A stretch of 55,886 bases of DNA from assembly GCA_016937695.1 (NCBI GenBank), contig JAFGWC010000118.1:1-55886 (forward strand), given 5' to 3'. This stretch comes from Bacteroidales bacterium. Its GTDB lineage: Bacteria > Bacteroidota > Bacteroidia > Bacteroidales > NBLH01. A program made the translations under genes and the position numbers. Shown piece by piece: positions 49,376 to 55,886 of the stretch; within the stretch, counting starts at the first letter, position 1, and each line of letters opens with the position of its first letter. A model generated the notes under the pieces. It did not search any database. It worked only from the letters and a program-made list of their open reading frames with translations, and was not told where the DNA came from.

Positions 49376-50597
49376 TCTTGATAAATGGCAGGAAATATTT
49401 AGCACTATAAGAAAGAACAAGCTTAGAACCTTTTTAACTGGTTTTAGCGTTGCATGGGGAATTTTTATGCTAATTATTCTTTTAGGCTCAGGAAAAGGAT
49501 TGCAGAATGGTATCGAAACACAATTTAAGCAAGATGCGGTTAATAGTATTTGGCTTTTCCCGGGTCAAACAAGTGTACCATATAAAGGTTATACTTTAGG
49601 TAGAAGAATAAGATTCACTAATGACGATTTTGACCAAGTAAACAATAAAGTTGAAGATATAGACCATATCTCAGCTAATTTTTCTATCCGCGGAAGCGGC
49701 GTTGTTTCTTATAAAAATGAATTTGGAAGTTTTGATATTATAAGTATTCATCCTGATTATTTATTTCTTGAAAATGCGAAAGTTAAAGAAGGCAGATTTC
49801 TTAATGATATTGATATTAAAAAATTTAGGAAAGTTGTTTCGATTGGGCCACCAATTGTTGAAGCTTTGTTTAAAGATAAAGAAAGCCCAATTGGTAAATA
49901 CATAAAAGTAAATGGAATTCCTTTTAAAGTTGTTGGCATTTTTGAAGATCCTAATGAAAGAGATATGAATAGGATTTATATTCCGGTATCTACAGCACAA
50001 AAAATTTTTAATGGAGGAAATGTTATTCATAGATTATCACTTACAACAACAGCTTCAGTTACAAGAAGTGATGAAATGACAGAACAACTACAAGCTGATT
50101 TTGCAAAAAGGCATCATTTTGATGTTAAAGATAAACAAGCAATTTTTATCAGAAATACTTTAAAAGATTTTCAACAATTTCAGAATCTTTTTCTTGGGAT
50201 TAGAATTTTTATTTGGATTATCGGAATAGGAACTATAATAGCTGGTATTGTTGGCGTTAGCAATATAATGATGATTGTTGTTAAAGAAAGGACAAAAGAA
50301 ATTGGAATTAGAAAAGCTATAGGTGCAACGCCAGGTTCGGTTGTCGGTTTAATAATGATGGAAAGTATTGCTATTACAGCTTTTGCAGGATATTTGGGAT
50401 TGGTTTTGGGCGTTGGTTTATTAGAACTTATTTCAAGTAATATGCCGGGAACTGATTTTTTCCGAAATCCTGAAGCCGATTTTGGAGTTGCTGTAAGTGC
50501 TACAATTTTACTCGTTGTTTCGGGAGCTATTGCAGGACTAGTTCCTGCGACAAAGGCAGCTAGAATAAAACCAATTGTGGCTTTAAGAGATGAATAA
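49368..50597 (+). CDS. ABC transporter permease, MacB/FtsX type (1)
   Basis: 409 residues with four transmembrane helices. The first ([17 protein letters not shown], about 25-42) is followed by a MacB periplasmic core (~60-270), then three C-terminal helices of the FtsX domain ([26 protein letters not shown]..., [20 protein letters not shown] and [25 protein letters not shown]). [17 protein letters not shown] is the typical coupling loop after TM2. It overlaps the ATPase gene and is followed 34 nt later by a paralogous permease; the two may form a heterodimer. Confidence 0.93.
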   Translation: [409 protein letters not shown]

Positions 50598-50631
50598 AAT
50601 AAACATACTAATAATCAATTAAAACTATTTT

Positions 50632-51897
50632 ATGTTCGATATAGACAGATGGCAGGAAATATATGCGGCATTAAAAAGCAATAAATTAAGAACCTTTTTA
50701 ACAGCCTTTGGCGTATTTTGGGGGATATTTATGCTGATAATAATGTTAGGTTCTGGAAAAGGTCTTGAAAATTCTGTTTTCGAAGATATGGGCGATTTTG
50801 CAACAAATACTGCTTTTATTTGGGCAAGAAGAACAACAATTCCTTATGAAGGTTATCCAAGAGGCAGAAGATATAATTTTACAAATGACGACATGAAAGC
50901 CCTTAAAGATAATATCTCTGAAATAGATGTTCTTGCACCAAGATTACAGGGCTGGGGTGCTGGCGATGGAGAAAATAATGTTACAAGAGGACTTAAAACA
51001 GGCGCTTTTACAATTCAGGGCGATTATCCTGAAATGAATAAAATTGACCCTAATAAAATAGTAAATGGCAGATTTATAAATTATAAAGATATTGAACAAA
51101 GCCGAAAAGTATGTGTGATTGGTTCTAGAGTTAAAGAAGTTTTGTTTGAAGAAAATGAGGAGCCGATTGGGAAGTATATAAGAATTAAAGGTGTTTATTT
51201 TCAGGTAGTTGGACTCATTGAACCTGTTAGTAATATTAATTTTGGAGGTGAAAAAGAGCAAACAATTTTTTTACCTTTTACGGCTTTGCAAAAGGCATAT
51301 AATTTTGGAAATGAAGTTCATTATTTTTCAGTAACAGCAAAAGAGAATGTTCCCGTTTCTGTTGTTGATGAAAAATGTAAGGCTATAATTCGCGAAAGGC
51401 ATCATATACATCCTGATGATAAACAGGCAGTTGGAGGATTCAATTTAGAAGAAGAATTTGCTAAAATGAAAGGTTTATTTACGGGAATTTCAGTTCTGAT
51501 TTGGATTGTAGGTACAGGAACTTTAATGGCTGGAGTTATTGGCGTAAGTAATATTATGCTCATTATAGTTAAAGAAAGAACTAAAGAAATAGGAGTTCAA
51601 AGAGCAATTGGTGCTACTCCTTATAAAATAATCAGTCAAATAATTTTAGAATCTGTTGTGTTAACAGCTTTAGCAGGATATATTGGACTTGTAATTGGAG
51701 TGGGTTTAATAGAATTGATAAATTATTTATTAGTTAGCTCAGGCTCAGAAGGTGATTTTTTTAGGCATCCAAGCGTTGATTTTAATGTTGCAATTTCAGC
51801 ATTAATTATTCTAATTATTTCGGGAGCTTTAGCAGGGTTAATTCCAGCTCAACGAGCAATACGTATAAAACCAATTGATGCTTTAAGAGATGAATAA
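50632..51897 (+). CDS. ABC transporter permease, MacB/FtsX type (2)
   Basis: 421 residues, clearly paralogous to the preceding permease. The N-termini ([36 protein letters not shown] versus [36 protein letters not shown]) and the coupling loop [17 protein letters not shown] match closely. Four transmembrane helices and a MacB core of about 200 residues. The C-terminal tail [11 protein letters not shown] resembles that of the partner ([11 protein letters not shown]). The adaptor gene follows 99 nt downstream. Confidence 0.93.
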   Translation: [421 protein letters not shown]

Positions 51898-51996
51898 TTT
51901 GAGATGTTTATTTACTCTTTTAAACATGATATATTTTAAATATTATAAAACAAGTAATTTTTAAACAAACAAAAATTGAAACTAATTTATTAAAAA

Positions 51997-53106
51997 ATGA
52001 AAAAAATCATTAGAATATCTGTTCTTGTAATTATTAGTGTTGTTTTTATATGGACAATTGTTTTTTTATATCAAAAATCAGAAAAAAAACCTGTTGTTTA
52101 TGAAACTGAAAAGCCTTTTATTACTAATATTATTAAAAAAACTGTTGCTACAGGTTCTGTTGTTCCTAGAAAACAAGTCGAAATTAAACCAACAGTATCC
52201 GGAATTGTTGAAGCAATATATGTTGAGGCAGGGAAAATTGTAAGAAAGGGCGACTTAATTGCTAAAGTAAAAATTATTCCTAATATGTTAAGCCTTAATA
52301 ATGCTGAATCAAGACTAAAACAAGCAAAAATTAAATTTAATGATGCAGAACTTGAATTTATAAGACAAAAGGAATTATTTGCAACAGGAGTTATTGCAAG
52401 TGCCGAATTTCAAAAAAATGAATTAGAATATAAAAGTTTAAAAGAAGAGCTAGAATCTGCCGAAAATAATTTACAATTGATTAAAGAAGGTGTTTTAAAA
52501 AAATCAGGAAATGCAACAAATACATTAATTCGATCAACAATTAACGGTATGGTGCTTGATGTGCCAATAGAAGAAGGAAATTCTGTTATTGAAAGTAACA
52601 CGTTTAATGACGGAACTACAATTGCCGTAATTGCAGATATGAATGATATGATTTTCAAAGGAAAAGTTGATGAAACTGAAGTTGGAAAGATTAAACAAGG
52701 AATGGATTTGTTATTGAATATTGGGGCAATAGAAAATGATACTTTTTATGCAAAATTAGCTTATATTTCGCCAAAAGGAGTTGAAGAAAATGGAGCAATT
52801 CAATTTGAAATTAAAGCAGATGTGAAATTAAAGAATTCTCAATTTATTCGCTCTGGTTACAGTGCAAATGCAGATATTGTTCTTGAACGAAAAGATAATG
52901 TTTTAGCTGTTAAAGAAAGTTTAATAAAGTTTGAAGGAGATTCTTCTTTTGTTGAATTAGAAAAAGGAGAACAAAAATTTGAAAGAATTGCAATTTTAAC
53001 CGGACTTTCAGATGGAATAAATATTGAAATAAAACAAGGACTTGATACCACAAGTCGATTAAAATCAAAAGTAAAAGAAGAAAAAGTTGAGAAGAAAGAA
53101 GAATAG
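51997..53106 (+). CDS. MacA-type periplasmic adaptor of the ABC exporter
   Basis: 369 residues. One N-terminal transmembrane helix (about 4-24) anchors a periplasmic adaptor. The lipoyl-like halves are ATGSVVPRKQVEIKPTVSGIVEAIYVEAGKIVRKGD and STINGMVLDVPIEEGNSVIE, separated by a helical hairpin (~95-165). A beta-barrel domain follows (MNDMIFKGKVDETEVGKIKQGMD), then a membrane-proximal domain. The tail is lysine/glutamate-rich (KVKEEKVEKKEE). It would connect the permeases with an outer-membrane TolC duct, which is not encoded in this operon. Confidence 0.92.
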   Translation: MKKIIRISVLVIISVVFIWTIVFLYQKSEKKPVVYETEKPFITNIIKKTVATGSVVPRKQVEIKPTVSGIVEAIYVEAGKIVRKGDLIAKVKIIPNMLSLNNAESRLKQAKIKFNDAELEFIRQKELFATGVIASAEFQKNELEYKSLKEELESAENNLQLIKEGVLKKSGNATNTLIRSTINGMVLDVPIEEGNSVIESNTFNDGTTIAVIADMNDMIFKGKVDETEVGKIKQGMDLLLNIGAIENDTFYAKLAYISPKGVEENGAIQFEIKADVKLKNSQFIRSGYSANADIVLERKDNVLAVKESLIKFEGDSSFVELEKGEQKFERIAILTGLSDGINIEIKQGLDTTSRLKSKVKEEKVEKKEE

Positions 53107-53193
53107 AAATGTATTTAGTTGATATACTGATGCTTAAAAAATCTTAGCTTTAAAAAAATATTTCAAGGTAGCTTTAAAAAAAGGGGAATTTGT

Positions 53194-53231
53194 ATGTCCG
53201 CTTACGAACATTTTTGTTCGTAAGCGGACAT
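53194..53231 (+). terminator. 17-bp hairpin downstream of the MacA-type gene
   Basis: A perfect 17-bp stem (53194-53210 with 53215-53231, ATGTCCGCTTACGAACA and its complement) around a TTTT loop, 87 nt after the adaptor stop. Only a short T run follows, so an operator for the downstream gene is an alternative. Its GC content is above its surroundings. Confidence 0.5.
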
Positions 53232-53332
53232 TTTAATTAATATAAAAAAAGATTAAATATCTGAATTTTATACATTTAAGTTTTATGGCATAGAAATAGC
53301 TAATTATGTGTAAATCTAATACTTATCAATAT

Positions 53333-55753
53333 ATGAAGAAACTAATTTTATTGCTGTTGTTTTTTAATAATTTTTCCTTCCTTTTTTCACAAGATGTTAA
53401 AAAAAGTATTAATATTTCCAGAACAAATGACATTCCTAAAATAGATGGTGTTTTAGATGATAAATGTTGGGAAAATGCAGAAGTTGCAAAAGATTTTATT
53501 CAATTGCGGCCTGATAACGGAAAACCTTCAACTTTTCAATCAGAAGTAAAATTTGTTTATGACGATAAAGCCATTTATGTTGCTGCAATGCTTTACGATC
53601 CTTATCCCGACAGTATTATGACTCAATATTCACCGCGTGATGAAATTGATATTTCTGATTATTTTGGAGTTTATTTCGATCCTTTTAATAGCGGATTGAA
53701 TGCATTGGGATTTTTTGTAACTCCGGTAAATATTCAAATTGACATGAAAGCCGATGAAAGTGGAAATGAAGATACAAATTGGAGTGCCGTTTGGAAAAGT
53801 GCAACAAAAATAAATGAAAAAGGTTGGGTTGTTGAATATAAAATTCCATATTCTGCATTAAGATTTCCAAAATCTGACATCCAAACATGGGGCGTAAATA
53901 TTTTTAGGAATATTCAACGATATAGAGAAAATGCTTCATGGAATTTTATAGACAGTGAAGCTCAAGGCTGGATTAATCAAGAAGGACAATTGATAGGCAT
54001 TCAGAATGTTAGTCCGCCATTGCGCTTATCTTTTAGTCCGTATGTTTCAGGATATATCGAAAATGATGATGCTAATGGAAATTGGACAAACTTTTATAAA
54101 GGAGGCTTAGATTTAAAATACGGAATTAACGAAAGCTTTACATTAGATATGATGTTAGTTCCTGATTTTGGTCAAGTTCAAAGCGATGATGGAGTGCTTA
54201 ATTTATCACCATTTGAAGTTTTTTATGATGAAAAAAGACAGTTTTTTACCGAAGGAACAGAATTGTTTAGTAGAGCTTCAATATTTTACAGCAGAAGAAT
54301 AGGAGCAAGTCCGAATAAATTTTATGATGTTGAAGCAGAACTGTCAGAAAATGAGACTATTATAGAAAATCCATCAGAAACACAATTAATTAATGCTACA
54401 AAAATTTCAGGAAGAACAAACAACGGTTTAGGCATTGGTTTTCTTAATGGAATGACTATTAATTCTATTGCAAAAGTAAAAGATACTATTTCTGGAGCTG
54501 AAAGAGAAATTATTACTCAGCCATTTACAAATTATAATGTTATTGTTTTTGATCAAACATTTAAAAATAATTCATATATAAGCCTTATAAATACGAATTT
54601 ATCTCGTTTTGCAGATAATTATTCCGCAAACGTTACAGGTGCAGAATTAAGTTTATTCAATAATAAAAAATCATTCCGAATTTATAGTGAAGGTGCTGTT
54701 AGTCAGATTTTTGAAGATTCTTTAGATGCAAATTTTGGTTATCGTTCATATATAAGCTTTTCAAAACAGAGTGGGCAATTTAGATTTTCTATAAGCAATA
54801 ATATAGAAAGTGATACTTATAATCCAAATGACCTCGGATATCTGCAAAGTAATAATGAAGTGTCTTATTATTCTTGGATTGCATATAATTTTTATAAACC
54901 AGTGTGGCGATTATTAAATATGTACAACACGCTTGATTTATATTACTCTAAACTATATAATCCTGATGAATATTCTCAAATATTGACATCGTTTAATAGC
55001 AATATGACTTTCAAAAATCATTTAACTCTTGGCTGGTATTTAGAATTTGAATTATTCGAAAAACATGATTATTTTGAATCAAGAGTTGATGGAAGAATGT
55101 TTATTAAGCCGACAAATAATAATTTAAATATCTGGTTTTCAACAGATTACAGAAAAAAATTTGCTTTTGATATAAGTTTTGCCACAGAAACAAAAAATCA
55201 ATATGGCAGACAATTATTTAAAATCGGCTTTGAGCCAAGATATAGATTTAGCGATAGATTTCTAGTTGTTTTAGAAACTGAAATAGAAAGTTTGAACAAG
55301 GATATAGGTTATGTTGATAACAATGAAAATCAAGACTCTATTTTTTTTGGCCGTAGAAATGTTATAACAATTGAAAATACAATTAATACAAGATATATTT
55401 TTAATGAAAACATTTCAATTAATTTAAGATTAAGGCATTATTGGTCTGCAGTAGATTATAATAAATTTTTCACATTAAACAAATCTGGTCTTTTAGACGA
55501 TGACAATTCTTATACTGAAAATAATGATATCAACTTTAATTTCTTTACAGTGGATTTAAGTTTTAGATGGATATTTGCACCAGGCAGTGAACTATCTGCA
55601 GTATGGAAAAATTCGATTAATACAGAAAACGAACAGATAGATAATAATTATTTTAATAATTTAAACAAAACTTTTGATTCGCCACAAATTAATAGCTTTT
55701 CAATAAAAGTTCTATATTATCTCGATTATTTATATTTGAAAAAGAAAGTTTAA
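53333..55753 (+). CDS. DUF5916 family outer-membrane protein with CBM9-like domain
   Basis: 806 residues from the ATG at 53333 (an upstream ATG at 53306 would add nine polar residues before the signal peptide). The signal peptide MKKLILLLLFFNNFSFLFSQ is followed by a carbohydrate-binding-module-9-like domain (~25-210), with IPKIDGVLDDKCWENAEVAKDF at its start and VVEYKIPYSALRFP near its end. The C-terminal ~580 residues are strand-rich with aromatic/aliphatic alternation (DUF5916), consistent with a large outer-membrane beta barrel; the motif FDPFNSGLNALGFFVTP is typical of the family. Function is unknown. Its promoter was not found. It ends shortly before a terminator. Confidence 0.9.
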   Translation: MKKLILLLLFFNNFSFLFSQDVKKSINISRTNDIPKIDGVLDDKCWENAEVAKDFIQLRPDNGKPSTFQSEVKFVYDDKAIYVAAMLYDPYPDSIMTQYSPRDEIDISDYFGVYFDPFNSGLNALGFFVTPVNIQIDMKADESGNEDTNWSAVWKSATKINEKGWVVEYKIPYSALRFPKSDIQTWGVNIFRNIQRYRENASWNFIDSEAQGWINQEGQLIGIQNVSPPLRLSFSPYVSGYIENDDANGNWTNFYKGGLDLKYGINESFTLDMMLVPDFGQVQSDDGVLNLSPFEVFYDEKRQFFTEGTELFSRASIFYSRRIGASPNKFYDVEAELSENETIIENPSETQLINATKISGRTNNGLGIGFLNGMTINSIAKVKDTISGAEREIITQPFTNYNVIVFDQTFKNNSYISLINTNLSRFADNYSANVTGAELSLFNNKKSFRIYSEGAVSQIFEDSLDANFGYRSYISFSKQSGQFRFSISNNIESDTYNPNDLGYLQSNNEVSYYSWIAYNFYKPVWRLLNMYNTLDLYYSKLYNPDEYSQILTSFNSNMTFKNHLTLGWYLEFELFEKHDYFESRVDGRMFIKPTNNNLNIWFSTDYRKKFAFDISFATETKNQYGRQLFKIGFEPRYRFSDRFLVVLETEIESLNKDIGYVDNNENQDSIFFGRRNVITIENTINTRYIFNENISINLRLRHYWSAVDYNKFFTLNKSGLLDDDNSYTENNDINFNFFTVDLSFRWIFAPGSELSAVWKNSINTENEQIDNNYFNNLNKTFDSPQINSFSIKVLYYLDYLYLKKKV

Positions 55754-55767
55754 TTTTTGAAAATAAA

Positions 55768-55793
55768 AAAAGCTCATCAAAAGATGAGCTTTT
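55768..55793. terminator. Bidirectional terminator between the DUF5916 gene and tRNA-Leu
   Basis: Stem AAAAGCTCATC/GATGAGCTTTT (55768-55778 with 55783-55793) with an AAAA loop; it can stop both converging transcripts. Confidence 0.85.
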
Positions 55794-55801
55794 ACTTTGA
55801 G

Positions 55802-55886
55802 TACCCGGGGCCGGGATCGAACCGGCACGACCGCAATGGTCACTGGATTTTAAGTCCAGCGCGTCTACCAATTCCGCCACCTGGGC
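55802..55886 (-). tRNA. tRNA-Leu(TAA)
   Basis: 85 nt on the minus strand, 5' end at the last base of the window. It starts GCCCAGGTGGCGG, has D-arm AATTGGTAGACGC, anticodon stem CTGGA/TCCAG with loop CTTAAAA (anticodon TAA at 55852-55850), a long variable arm (GACCATTGCGGTC), T-arm GCCGGTTCGATCCCGGC and acceptor 3' strand CCCGGGT with discriminator A. No CCA is encoded. One A-C mismatch is seen in the acceptor stem. The long variable arm identifies it as a class II tRNA; it reads codons UUA/UUG. Confidence 0.95.

Noticed and set aside
55689-55880. Minus-strand ORF beginning MAELVDALDLKSSD
   Set aside because: This is the well-known spurious translation of a tRNA-Leu gene; the region is tRNA-Leu(TAA) and a terminator.

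Overview
The window is AT-rich (about 30% G+C by eye) chromosomal DNA of a Bacteroidota bacterium, most likely Bacteroidia-like. The evidence is several Bacteroidota-type -7 promoter elements (TAnnTTTG), start codons without clear Shine-Dalgarno sequences, and lineage-typical families: a two-component-regulator-propeller histidine kinase, a GWxTD lipoprotein, a DUF5916 protein, DUF349 repeats, SiaC, and pyrB with pyrI. No phage genes, transposases, CRISPR arrays or rRNA genes were seen. One tRNA-Leu(TAA) lies at the right edge.

Layout. 1-2 kb: an AmgK-like sugar kinase fused to a RapZ C-terminal domain, followed by a MurU-like nucleotidyltransferase (peptidoglycan amino-sugar recycling). 2-5.3 kb: a tandem universal stress protein, a Cys/Met-metabolism PLP enzyme and a small NTF2-like secreted or anchored protein. 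5.3-6.9 kb: pyrB-pyrI behind what looks like a leader-peptide/terminator attenuator. 7-8.9 kb: a compact operon of a TerB-like protein, a DMT permease and a YigZ-family protein. 9-15.1 kb: a SiaA-like membrane PP2C phosphatase, a propeller histidine kinase and a SiaC phosphoprotein. 15.1-17.3 kb: a lipoprotein 5'-nucleotidase and an unlisted 50-residue membrane protein.

17.6-22.4 kb: nucleotide-sugar synthesis (ugd, uxs, rmlA, rmlC, rmlD; no rmlB in view). 22.5-22.7 kb: a probable small RNA with its own promoter and terminator. 22.7-34.8 kb: mostly housekeeping genes (a secreted EEP nuclease, uvrB, yidC, pyrG, a DUF349 protein, trmD, ligA). 35.2-38.9 kb: a hypothetical protein, a DASS transporter, an inverted-repeat element and lepB. 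38.9-44.7 kb: a tripartite RND efflux system (adaptor, pump, TolC) read leftward. 45-47.2 kb: an RlmB-type rRNA methyltransferase and a GWxTD lipoprotein. 47.5-48.2 kb: an outer-membrane beta-barrel gene interrupted by one in-frame TAA. 48.7-53.1 kb: a MacAB-type exporter (ATPase, two FtsX-type permeases, adaptor) preceded by a striking palindrome. 53.3-55.8 kb: a DUF5916 outer-membrane protein, then the tRNA.

The most interesting signals are the kinase-RapZ fusion beside murU, the apparent translation-coupled attenuator of pyrBI, the SiaA/histidine-kinase/SiaC module with the phosphorylatable Thr68 conserved, the small-RNA candidate, and the premature stop in the barrel gene. All calls rest on reading the sequence and translations. 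No database or folding software was run.
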